Source: Rhodobiaceae bacterium UBA7804 (GTDB lineage: Bacteria; Pseudomonadota; Alphaproteobacteria; Parvibaculales; Parvibaculaceae). From it: a stretch of 8,494 nucleotides of DNA. The notes beneath the pieces were generated by a model. That model saw only the letters and a list, made by a program, of their open reading frames with translations, ran no database searches and was not told the DNA's origin. Where the stretch lies: assembly GCA_002480495.1 (NCBI GenBank), contig DLCG01000005.1, positions 1 through 8,494 on the forward strand. Direction: 5' to 3'. Numbering within the stretch: position 1 is the first letter of the stretch; each line of letters starts with the position of its first letter. The position numbers and the translations under genes were made by a program. This document shows positions 1-6,804 of the stretch, one piece after another.

Positions 1-1
1 G

Positions 2-1465
2 CGCGTCCGCCCGGGCGACAAGGTGCCCGTCGACGGCGTGGTGGTCGAGGGACGTTCGTCGATCGATGAATCGATGATCTCCGGCGAACCGGTTCCGGTC
101 GAGAAAGTCGAGGGCGACAAGGTAACCGGCGCCACAATCAACGGCACGGGCAGTCTCGTGATCGAAGCCGAACGCGTCGGCTCCGACACCATGCTGAGCC
201 AGATCGTCGAGATGGTCGCGAACGCGCAGCGCAGCCGTGCCCCGATCCAGAAACTTGCCGACTCTGTGGCGGGCAAGTTCGTACCAGCCGTGATCGTCAT
301 TGCAATTCTCTCATTCATCGCATGGTCTCTTTGGGGGCCTGCCCCGGCACTCTCATATGGACTGGTCTCGGCAGTCGCCGTTTTGATCATCGCCTGTCCG
401 TGCGCGCTGGGCCTGGCAACGCCGATGTCGATCATGACGGCAACGGGCCGAGGCGCACAAGCCGGCGTGCTGATCAAGAACGCCGAGGCGCTGGAACGCT
501 TCGCCAAGGTCGACACGCTGATCGTCGACAAGACGGGGACGCTGACCGTCGGCAAGCCGAAGCTCGTCGCCGTCTTGCCGCAACCCGGGCATGAGGAGGA
601 CGACGTGCTGCGCTTGGCCGCAAGCCTGGAGCGGGGCTCGGAGCACCCACTCGCCGAAGCCATCGTCACCGGGGCCGAAGAACGCGATGTTGCGCTGGCT
701 AACGCGAATGAATTCGAAGCCGTCACCGGCAAAGGGGTAAAAGGCATCGTCGACGGCAAATCAGTGGCGCTCGGCAACGCAAAGCTTCTCGCCGATCTGG
801 GGCTCGACGGCGGCAAGCTCTCCGAGACCGCCAATGCTCGACGTGACGAAGGCGAAACGGTGATGTTCGTCATCGTCGGGTCCGAAATCGCCGGTCTCGT
901 GTCGGTCGCCGATCCGGTCAAGGAGACGACGCCGGACGCGCTGAAGGCGCTGCACGAACAAGGCTTCCGCATCGTCATGGCGACTGGCGACAACGAGCGT
1001 ACCGCGAAGGCGGTGGCTGGAAAACTCGGGATCGACGAGATCCGTGCCGACGTGTTGCCCGAAGACAAGGCGCACATCATCAAGGAGCTGCAAGACGAAG
1101 GCCGAAAGGTCGCGATGGCGGGCGATGGCGTCAACGACGCACCTGCACTGGCCCAGGCCGATGTCGGCATCGCCATGGGCACCGGCGCCGACGTGGCGAT
1201 CGAGAGCGCGGGTTTTACCCTGGTCAAAGGCGATCTCAACGGCATCGTCCGGGCTAGGAAGCTCTCTCGTGCGACGATGCGCAACATCAAGCAAAACCTG
1301 TTTTTCGCCTTGGTCTACAACGCCGCGGGCGTGCCGGTGGCGGCGGGGATCCTCTTCCCGTACTTCGGGATTTTGATCTCACCGATATTCGCGGCCGCGG
1401 CGATGAGTCTGTCGTCCGTATCGGTAGTCGGCAACGCTCTCCGGCTGCGTTCGGTCAAGATCTAG
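2..1465 (+). CDS. copA: Copper-type P1B ATPase (CopA-like), C-terminal part, 5' end outside the window
   Basis: This is an inner-membrane ATPase that exports Cu(I) or a similar soft metal. The reading frame is open from the first bases (codon at nt 2), so the gene begins upstream; the GTG at 23 is an internal valine. The 487 visible residues start in the actuator domain (SGEP at about 27-30, the TGE-equivalent). They continue through the metal-binding membrane motif CPC (132-134, nt 395-403), the phosphorylation motif DKTGT (176-180), the SEHP loop (213-216) and the hinge GDGVND (374-379). The last two membrane segments carry YN (439-440) and MSLSS (468-472). CPC with YN and MSxSS is the signature of the copper (1B-1) subgroup. 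The missing part would be the N-terminal metal-binding domains and first membrane helices. Downstream genes on the same strand form a probable metal-resistance operon. Silver or another soft metal is a less likely substrate. Confidence 0.95.
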   Translation, partial: RVRPGDKVPVDGVVVEGRSSIDESMISGEPVPVEKVEGDKVTGATINGTGSLVIEAERVGSDTMLSQIVEMVANAQRSRAPIQKLADSVAGKFVPAVIVIAILSFIAWSLWGPAPALSYGLVSAVAVLIIACPCALGLATPMSIMTATGRGAQAGVLIKNAEALERFAKVDTLIVDKTGTLTVGKPKLVAVLPQPGHEEDDVLRLAASLERGSEHPLAEAIVTGAEERDVALANANEFEAVTGKGVKGIVDGKSVALGNAKLLADLGLDGGKLSETANARRDEGETVMFVIVGSEIAGLVSVADPVKETTPDALKALHEQGFRIVMATGDNERTAKAVAGKLGIDEIRADVLPEDKAHIIKELQDEGRKVAMAGDGVNDAPALAQADVGIAMGTGADVAIESAGFTLVKGDLNGIVRARKLSRATMRNIKQNLFFALVYNAAGVPVAAGILFPYFGILISPIFAAAAMSLSSVSVVGNALRLRSVKI

Positions 1466-1517
1466 AAAGAGTCCAACCCATCGCGGCAATGCGCCTTACG
1501 GAAAGGAACGACCATCT

Positions 1518-2594
1518 ATGAACGCCATATCGATTCCCCGAGTCGCCGCCTGGACAGGACTGATGATCCTGGTGTTGGGAGCGCAAGCGGCTCTTGCCGA
1601 GCCGTTCGTGTATGTGCCCCTCGGCGGAGAGAACAAGATTGTCGCTGTCGATGCCGCGCCGGACGAAATCGTCGATACGATAACCGGCTTGGCGGCAGTT
1701 CATGGCCTCGCGGGGACGCCCGATGGGCAGTTCCTGCTAGCCGGAAGCTTCGAGACGCGAGCATCAGGCGGCGAGGCGCCAGCGAAGCCGGCGGGCGTAT
1801 CCGAAGATGAGCATGCCGCGCACCATGGCGCCGCGTCCGCCGATGCCAGGAACGCCGTTGCGGAATTCAGCACGGTCTCGGTCGTTCGAACGGCCGACGG
1901 CTCCGTGGTCCGGCGCATCGATGTACCCGGCGCCGTCCACCACGTCGCGGTCAGTGACGATGGCCGGTTCGCCGTCGTCACCCATCCCAACGCCGGATCA
2001 ATCAGTGCCATCGACCTCGGCTCCTATGAGGTGGTCGCGACGGTCGCCACCGGGCCTCTACCCAATTACGCGGCCTTCGCTCCTGGCGGTGACCGCCTTT
2101 ACGTCAGCAACACCGGCAACGACACGGTCAGCGAGATCGACACGGCACGGTGGATCGTCCGGTCGAATACCGTTGTCGGCGGCAGCCCTGAACACATCGT
2201 TCTGTCCAGAGATGGCGTCACTCTCTACGTCAACAACGTCGACGACGGCACGGTCTCCGTCGTTGAGGTCGGCGACCAAACGGTTGTGAAGACGATTCGC
2301 CTCGAAACGGCCCTCCACGGGATCGACCTGTCCGATGATGGCGGCACGCTCTTCATCGCGGTCCTTGGTGGCGACAAGGTGGTTGCCATCGATCTCGCTA
2401 CCGGCGCCCAGCGCAGTGTTCCCTTGGCTCCCGCCCCGTACCACCTCGCCGTCGTTCGCGGGACGGGCAAGCTCTACGTCTCCAGCGCCGATGAGCCGAA
2501 AATTTGGGTGATCGATCAGCGGGATCTCAGGATTCGCGGAGAGATCCAGATCGGCGGCAAAGGCCATCAGATGGTTCAGGGCGCGGGCGGATGA
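1518..2594 (+). CDS. Secreted YVTN/YncE-like beta-propeller protein
   Basis: A 358-residue protein with a clear Sec signal peptide: charged start, hydrophobic stretch to about residue 22, and cleavage predicted after ALA at 25-27. It should act in the periplasm. The mature part consists of repeated blades of about 40 residues with the YVTN-type pattern, for example YVPLGGENKIVAVD (32-45), LYVSNTGNDTVSEID (194-208), LYVNNVDDGTVSVVE (236-250), LFIAVLGGDKVVAID (278-292) and LYVSSADEPKIWVID (319-333). Between the first two blades lies a loop of about 40 residues containing HAAHHG (99-104), which could bind metal; that is inference. A purine-rich stretch, AAAGGA (about 1502-1507), precedes the ATG. 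The gene lies 52 bp after the ATPase and likely shares its transcript. The molecular function of YVTN propellers in copper clusters is not known; scaffolding or metal binding is possible. Confidence 0.85.
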   Translation: MNAISIPRVAAWTGLMILVLGAQAALAEPFVYVPLGGENKIVAVDAAPDEIVDTITGLAAVHGLAGTPDGQFLLAGSFETRASGGEAPAKPAGVSEDEHAAHHGAASADARNAVAEFSTVSVVRTADGSVVRRIDVPGAVHHVAVSDDGRFAVVTHPNAGSISAIDLGSYEVVATVATGPLPNYAAFAPGGDRLYVSNTGNDTVSEIDTARWIVRSNTVVGGSPEHIVLSRDGVTLYVNNVDDGTVSVVEVGDQTVVKTIRLETALHGIDLSDDGGTLFIAVLGGDKVVAIDLATGAQRSVPLAPAPYHLAVVRGTGKLYVSSADEPKIWVIDQRDLRIRGEIQIGGKGHQMVQGAGG

Positions 2595-2642
2595 CCTCGA
2601 CCGTATTTCGGAAACGACGAGGGTCGGAAGAGGTGACGCGAC

Positions 2643-2885
2643 ATGGCGCAGCATGAAACCAGCGGCTTCCGGAGCTTCATTTTCTCCCGTTCCGGCATGG
2701 TGTTGCTCGGATTCCTGGCAGTGGCGGGTTACTTCCTGTGGGAAGAGCATGCCGCGCATATTCTGGGCTATCTGCCGCTCCTCCTCATTCTCGGACTCTG
2801 CGTGGGCATGCATTTCTTCATGCATGGCAGCCACGGGGGCGATCACGGATCGCACCGCGACGAACCGCGGGAGGACGACAGATGA
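2643..2885 (+). CDS. Small DUF2933-type membrane protein, His-rich tail
   Basis: An 80-residue protein that resembles the DUF2933 family found beside copper and other metal-efflux genes. It shows two hydrophobic segments (about 18-33 and 42-60) linked by WEEHAAH, and a polar C-terminus with histidines at 57, 61, 64, 68 and 71. The histidines at 36 and 39 also flank the membrane. The His-rich tail suggests metal binding, but no activity has been assigned that I know of. The purine-rich sequence GGAAGAGG about 2626-2633 serves as ribosome binding site. Its TGA stop overlaps the ATG of the next gene (ATGA at 2882-2885), so the two are probably translationally coupled. A phage holin-like small protein is an unlikely alternative given the context. 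Confidence 0.8.
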   Translation: MAQHETSGFRSFIFSRSGMVLLGFLAVAGYFLWEEHAAHILGYLPLLLILGLCVGMHFFMHGSHGGDHGSHRDEPREDDR

Positions 2886-3553
2886 GCAACGAAGTTCCAG
2901 CCTACGGTCTCTGGTTATTGGTGGTGATCAACTCGGCGATCTTCATCCTGTTCGCCTTTAGCTTCTTTAAGCCGAAGACTGGCCGGGACTGGCGCTCATT
3001 CGGTGCTTTCAGCGCCTTTCTGGTCGCGCTTTTCACTGAGATGTACGGCTTCCCGCTCACCATATATTTCCTATCGGGCTGGTTGCAGACCAACTACCCA
3101 AGCGTCGACTGGCTTGCCCATGATTCCGGCCATCTCCTGGAAATGCTGTTTGGCTGGAAGGCAAACCCGCACCTCGGGCCCTTCCACATTCTGAGTTTCG
3201 GCTTCATCGGCGGCGGGTTCATCCTGCTCTCGGCCGCTTGGCGTGTCCTTTACCAAGCACAACGGACGGGAACGCTCGCGACCACGGGGCCTTACGCCCG
3301 CATTCGCCATCCTCAATATGTCGGCTTCGTCCTGATTCTGGTTGGGTTCCTGTTCCAGTGGCCGACCATTCTCACACTGGCGATGTTTCCCGTTCTGCTT
3401 GTCATGTACTGGCGTCTTTCCCTGCGCGAAGAGCGGGAAGTCGAAGCCGAATTGGGTGACGTGTACCGACGCTACGCCGAGAGAGTGCCCCGGTTTATGC
3501 CCCGCCTCAAAGACATTTTCACCAGCCCGGCCGTTGAGGGGGACCGACAATGA
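2882..3553 (+). CDS. Isoprenylcysteine carboxyl methyltransferase (ICMT)/PEMT-family membrane protein
   Basis: A 223-residue polytopic membrane protein of the ICMT-like/phospholipid methyltransferase family. Hydrophobic helices lie at about 10-28, 40-66, 102-121, 146-158 and 160-176. The family's SAM-binding signature is present: GPYARIRHPQY (136-146), followed by the acidic LREERE (181-186) and the C-terminal YRRYAERVPRF (195-205). Bacteria lack prenylated CAAX proteins, so the real substrate is unknown; copies like this recur in metal-resistance clusters. I chose the ATG at 2882 because it overlaps the upstream stop as ATGA; an in-frame GTG at 2738 would run 148 bp inside the DUF2933 gene and is unlikely. 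The protein probably works with its upstream small membrane partner. Confidence 0.85.
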   Translation: MSNEVPAYGLWLLVVINSAIFILFAFSFFKPKTGRDWRSFGAFSAFLVALFTEMYGFPLTIYFLSGWLQTNYPSVDWLAHDSGHLLEMLFGWKANPHLGPFHILSFGFIGGGFILLSAAWRVLYQAQRTGTLATTGPYARIRHPQYVGFVLILVGFLFQWPTILTLAMFPVLLVMYWRLSLREEREVEAELGDVYRRYAERVPRFMPRLKDIFTSPAVEGDRQ

Positions 3554-3573
3554 GCCGAATTCATTATCGGCTC
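3552..3573. repeat. Inverted repeat (hairpin) at the end of the ICMT-like gene
   Basis: GAGCCGA (3552-3558) and TCGGCTC (3567-3573) form a perfect 7-bp GC-rich stem with an 8-base AT-rich loop, and the stem includes the last two bases of the ICMT-like stop codon. No run of T follows, so it is not a canonical intrinsic terminator. It could stabilise the mRNA end or reduce read-through into the cytochrome gene. The function is inferred only. Confidence 0.4.
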
Positions 3574-3655
3574 CATAGACCAGTCGGAATGACCGGTTGT
3601 CGACGGCGCCCGCACGACTCTCGACTGGATGCCAACGCATCGGAAGAGATTAGAC

Positions 3656-3870
3656 ATGAACCAAAAGAAGTATAAGCGCTCAGCCACGGACCTGCAGCGC
3701 CGTTCAAGTCCGGCCGCCATTTTTGTCATCACCGTGGTCGCTGCCGGTGCTGTCTTTGTCGGATGGAAAGCCATCGCACCATTGTCGCGCGACACGACGA
3801 CTGACGTCACCGTTCCGAGGCTCTGCCCCTCGCAAGAGCAGGCAAGGCGGCGTTCGACGCCAACTGCGCG
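3656..3870 (+). pseudogene. N-terminal remnant of a membrane-anchored cytochrome c, frameshifted and truncated
   Basis: The start at 3656 has a good ribosome binding site (GGAAGAG, 3642-3648, 7 bases upstream). The first residues are basic and polar and are followed by one membrane anchor (about residues 19-40), as in short N-anchored c-type cytochromes. After VTVP (about 51-54, nt about 3806-3817) the frame is lost. Reading one frame back from nt 3817 gives EALPLARAGKAAFDANCA, where GKAAFDANCA is the typical lead-in to the CxxCH heme site. A single-base deletion near 3815-3820 explains this. The sequence then stops matching a cytochrome exactly at the first heme cysteine, where IS3 transposase sequence begins at about 3871. 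No heme domain remains, so the gene is dead. The cytochrome assignment rests on this short motif and the anchor, so it is moderate. Confidence 0.62.
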
Positions 3871-4077
3871 CCTATGCCAACGTACCGGAGGCCCGCGCCT
3901 CGATCAGCCGGTACCTGGCGTTCTACAACCGCCGGAGACCTCAATCATCGCTTGGCGGGCAGGCCCCCGATCAGGCATATCTCACGACGCAGCAGCCAAT
4001 CCCGGCCGCAGCATAACCAAGGCGGACATCCACTTAGCGACAGCCCCGAAACTGTTCAGACAAGCCGAGCCACCTCT
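3867..4077 (+). mobile_element. IS3-family insertion sequence remnant (3' end of orfB transposase plus right end)
   Basis: Reading frame 3 from about 3867 to the stop at 4014-4016 encodes the C-terminus of an IS3-family DDE transposase. It shows EARASISRYLAFYNRRRP followed by SSLGG and PDQAYLTTQ, the normal end of orfB. The 60 bases after the stop, ending in GACAAGCCGAGCCACCTCT (about 4059-4077), look like the usual terminal segment and right inverted repeat of these elements, after which the AbiEii frame starts abruptly. The upstream about 1 kb of the element, including orfA and the DDE catalytic part, is absent, so it cannot move by itself. The left junction lies within a short stretch (TGCGCG, 3865-3870) compatible with both the cytochrome and the transposase, suggesting microhomology. 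The exact right end needs comparison with an intact copy. Confidence 0.82.
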
Positions 4078-4979
4078 CGGCGTCCGTTCGCCAGCGTCTC
4101 ACCAACCGCGCCCGCGAGCGCGGCGAGGACGTCGATCTCGTCTTCATCCGCTACGCCCTGGAACGGCTTCTCTATCGCCTCGGGACGTCTGGTCATCGGG
4201 ACCGCTTCATCCTGAAAGGCGCCCTGCTCTTCATCCTCTGGGCCGGTGAACCGTATCGCGCCACGCGCGACCTCGACCTTCTCGGCTTCGGCGAACGGAA
4301 CATCGAGGCGCTGACCACGACCTTCCGGGCGCTCTGCGATACGCCCGTGGAGGAAGACGACGGCCTTGAGTTCATCACCGAGTCCGTCCAGGTCGAGCCG
4401 ATGCGGGACGAGGAAGGGCACCCCGGCGCCCGCGTGCGCCTCGAGGCACAGCTCGCCAGTGCCCGCCTGTCGGTTCAGGTCAACATCGGTTTCGGCGACG
4501 CCGTGACGCCGAAGGCCGAGGAGATCGAGTCCCCGTCGCTTCTCGCGCTTCCCGCCCCGCGCATCCGCGCCTATCCACGGGAGACGGTAGTCGCCGAAAA
4601 GTACGAGGCGATCGTCCCGCTCGGCATGCTGAACAGCCGGATGAAGGACTACTACGATCTCTGGGTGCTGGCGTCGTCCTTCCCGTTCGATGGACAGACG
4701 CTCGCCCCGGCGGTCCGCGTCACCTTCGACCGGCGCGGCACCGCGCTGCCCGAGGTCACCCCGGTGGGGCTGAGCGACGAGTTCGCGAGCGACCGGGGCA
4801 AGCAGCAGCAGTGGCAGGCATTCCAACGCTGGGGACGCCCGGCTCTTCCGCCACCGGCGCTCCCCGATGTGGTCGGCTCCATCAGGGAATTCCTCACGCC
4901 GCTCATGGAAGCGCTCCGCCAAGGGCAACCGTTTGACCGGCAATGGTCGGAAGGGGGACCCCCTGGCGTCGTGACGTGA
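4078..4979 (+). pseudogene. AbiEii/AbiGii-type nucleotidyltransferase toxin, 5'-truncated
   Basis: Frame 3 is open from the IS end through the TGA at 4977-4979, giving about 299 residues of an AbiEii-family protein, the toxin of type IV AbiE toxin-antitoxin/phage-abortive systems. It begins ASVRQRLTNRARERGEDVDL, which in intact homologues follows a short N-terminus of roughly ten residues; that start is lost to the IS. The nucleotidyltransferase core is present: RDRFILKGALLF (4197-4232) followed by TRDLDLLG (the DxD metal site, about 4263-4286). The later motif EKYEAIV with LGMLNSRMKDYYDLW (about 4596-4664) is typical of the family. The C-terminus looks complete. No AbiEi antitoxin gene precedes it. 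The first in-frame start now is GTG 4347, which would delete the catalytic motif, so no active toxin is expected unless a fused start is used. Confidence 0.85.
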
Positions 4980-5240
4980 AGCGACGATCACGGTGACCGC
5001 CGGCGACGGTGGCCGACGATGCCGACATCGTCCGGAGGAGGGCAGGAAACCGAAGATCGGCCGTTGTTTCCGAGGCGTATGGCCAATAACAGTCCTCACA
5101 AGTTTTGGTTCGTTGCTTGTTTCGTCGAGCGCACCAGCGATAGAATTCCTGCAACGGATTTCGCGTATGGGCCCTGGGCAGGCGACGGCAAGACGATCCG
5201 AAATGGAAGGCCCCATTCGCGTCGATCGGAAGGAAGACGG
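4980..5240 (+). promoter_or_regulatory. Leader region of traR with a possible sigma-70 promoter
   Basis: This 261-bp gap has no convincing gene. It holds a perfect 7-bp inverted repeat, GACGATG (5015-5021) and CATCGTC (5026-5032). Further on, TTGTTT (5117-5122) and TAGAAT (5141-5146), 18 bases apart, are a plausible -35/-10 pair in a locally AT-richer stretch. That would give traR a leader of about 90 bases. An open frame runs upstream of traR from 5019, but it lacks codon-like protein similarity and I do not regard it as part of traR. No lux-box-like dyad was seen here. Confidence 0.35.
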
Positions 5241-5966
5241 ATGCATCGCATCTTTCAGACCTTCATCGACCGCCTCGCGGAAAGCGTCGACCTCGACGAC
5301 CTGCACAAGGCCATGGCCGACGCGGCGGCCGCGCTCGACCTCACCTGCTTCGCCTATCTGTCCATGCCCCACCGGCGTGGGGCGGAGGCGCTGGTGGTCT
5401 CCACCTATCCGGCCGCCTGGATCGGCCACTACGTCGAAAGCCACTACGAGCGCGTCGACCCGGTCATCCTCCAGGCGACGCGCGGTGCCGACCCCTTCGA
5501 ATGGGGGCCCGGCGCCGGGCAGTCTGAGCTCACCAAGCGGCAACAGCAGTTCTTCGACGAGGCGGCCGCCTTCGGCATCCGCTGCGGCTTCACCATTCCG
5601 ATCCACGACGGGCGTGGGCCGGTCGCCGCCGTGACCTTCGCCGCCGACGAGCGTCATCCGGCGTTCCGCCGCAGCGTCGAGGCGCACGCCACGGCCCTGC
5701 AGCTCATGGCGCTGTATTTCCACGCCCATGCCCGCCGCAAGCTTGCCGCCGACCGCGTCGTCGACGGCGCCGCGCTGTCGCCGCGCGAGTTCGAGTGCCT
5801 GGAGTGGGCGGCCCAGGGCAAGTCCGCCTGGGAAATCGGCCGCATCCTCGGGATCTCCCGCCGCACGGTGGCGTTCCACCTCGACAACGCGAAAATGAAG
5901 CTCAACGTCCGCACGGTCTGCCAGGCCGTGGCACGCCTGTCCGCATCCAAGCCGACGTTGCACTGA
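5241..5966 (+). CDS. traR: TraR/LuxR-type AHL-responsive transcriptional activator
   Basis: A 241-residue quorum-sensing regulator. The N-terminal autoinducer-binding domain (about 15-165) keeps the key pocket residues: W60, Y64, D73, P74, W88 and the glycine in CGF (116). The C-terminal LuxR-type helix-turn-helix (about 178-236) reads LSPREFECLEWAAQGKS and then ISRRTVAFHL. The ATG at 5241 follows GGAAGGAAG (5228-5236) at good spacing and gives the normal family length; an upstream in-frame ATG at 5019 would add 74 residues of unlike sequence. With AHL bound it should dimerise and activate traI, whose start lies 96 bp downstream of its stop. By synteny it matches TraR of the Mesorhizobium symbiosis ICE, where it drives excision and transfer and is held down by QseM. 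A chromosomal LuxR solo is excluded by the adjacent synthase. Confidence 0.92.
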   Translation: MHRIFQTFIDRLAESVDLDDLHKAMADAAAALDLTCFAYLSMPHRRGAEALVVSTYPAAWIGHYVESHYERVDPVILQATRGADPFEWGPGAGQSELTKRQQQFFDEAAAFGIRCGFTIPIHDGRGPVAAVTFAADERHPAFRRSVEAHATALQLMALYFHAHARRKLAADRVVDGAALSPREFECLEWAAQGKSAWEIGRILGISRRTVAFHLDNAKMKLNVRTVCQAVARLSASKPTLH

Positions 5967-5981
5967 GCGGGGGCACCTCGT

Positions 5982-6005
5982 CACCCCGTGCAAGTGCACA
6001 GGGTG
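5982..6005. promoter_or_regulatory. Candidate lux/tra box upstream of traI
   Basis: CACCCCGTGC (5982-5991) and GCACAGGGTG (5996-6005) form a 24-bp dyad in which 10 of 12 base pairs match. The half-site pattern ACC..GTGC / GCACAGGGT resembles lux-type boxes (ACCTG...CAGGT). It sits between traR and traI, 57 bases before the traI ATG, a suitable place for activation at about -42. No T run follows, so a traR terminator is less likely. TraR binding is inferred. Confidence 0.6.
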
Positions 6006-6062
6006 TCTCGCGCCAGCTGTTCGCCTCCAATGCGCGAAAGTTCCCCTTCGCAGGAGGCGATC

Positions 6063-6695
6063 ATGATGCAACTCATCACGTCCGACCGGTACGGCGCGTT
6101 CGCCGATGATCTCGCCGAGATGTACCGCCTACGTTACCGCGTCTTCAAGCAGCGGCTCGACTGGGACGTCGAGGTCAGCGGCGACATGGAGATCGACACC
6201 TTCGACGCGCTCCACCCCGTCTATCTCCTGCAGCGTGGCGCCGGCGGCCGCGTCCAGGGCTGCGTGCGGCTGTTGCCGACGATTGGCCCGACCATGCTGA
6301 CGGAGACCTTCGCCGCGCTGCTGGCCGGGGCGCCGGCGCCGTCGGACCCGGCCGTGTGGGAGAGCAGCCGCTTCGCGCTCGACGTCGAACGCGACGGCCC
6401 TGAAGGCGCGCATGGCGTCGCCCGGGCGACCTTCGAGCTCTTCGCGGGCATGATCGAGTTCGGGCTGTCCCGCGGCCTCTCCGACATCGTCACCGTCACC
6501 GACGTCGCCATGGAACGGATCCTGAGGCGGGCAGGCTGGCCCCTGCGGCGCATCGCGGCGCCACGGTCGTTCGCCGGCACGCGATCGGTCGCCGGCTATC
6601 TCGAGGTCTCCCCGGCCAGCCTCGCCAACGTGCGACGGCGCGGCGACCTCACGGACCCGGTGCTCTGGGCGCCGGTCGCGTCCGCCGCCGCGTGA
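6063..6695 (+). CDS. traI: Acyl-homoserine-lactone synthase (LuxI/TraI family)
   Basis: A 210-residue enzyme that makes N-acyl-homoserine lactone from S-adenosylmethionine and an acyl-acyl carrier protein in the cytoplasm. The invariant residues of the family are all present: R24, F28 and W34 in YRLRYRVF...LDW, D45 and D48 in EIDTFD, R69 in GCVRLLP, and E100 and R103 in ESSRF. The threonines in VTVTDVAMERILRRAG (143-158) resemble synthases using 3-oxo acyl chains, but the chain cannot be read safely. AGGAGG (6052-6057) is a strong ribosome binding site that serves either of two adjacent ATGs (6063 or 6066). The gene should be under TraR control through the dyad at 5982-6005 and probably reads on into the fseA-type gene 109 bp downstream, as in the Mesorhizobium ICE. 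Confidence 0.95.
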   Translation: MMQLITSDRYGAFADDLAEMYRLRYRVFKQRLDWDVEVSGDMEIDTFDALHPVYLLQRGAGGRVQGCVRLLPTIGPTMLTETFAALLAGAPAPSDPAVWESSRFALDVERDGPEGAHGVARATFELFAGMIEFGLSRGLSDIVTVTDVAMERILRRAGWPLRRIAAPRSFAGTRSVAGYLEVSPASLANVRRRGDLTDPVLWAPVASAAA

Positions 6696-6804
6696 GCTCG
6701 GCCCGGCGCTCGGAATCAGGCACTGGGGAGGAGACTGCAGACAACGGGGGATATCGGGGGCAGGTGGCGGTCTTCTCCCGCGCTCGACGCGGAAGCCTGC
6801 CGGC

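Noticed and set aside
5019..5240. An N-terminal extension of traR from the ATG at 5019.
   Set aside because: It would add 74 residues with no LuxR-family likeness, and the ATG at 5241 has a good ribosome binding site and gives the normal length.
4056..6071. A 671-codon open frame on the minus strand.
   Set aside because: It is antisense to the AbiEii gene and traR, both with clear family motifs. Long antisense frames are common in GC-rich DNA, and its translation is low-complexity and family-less.
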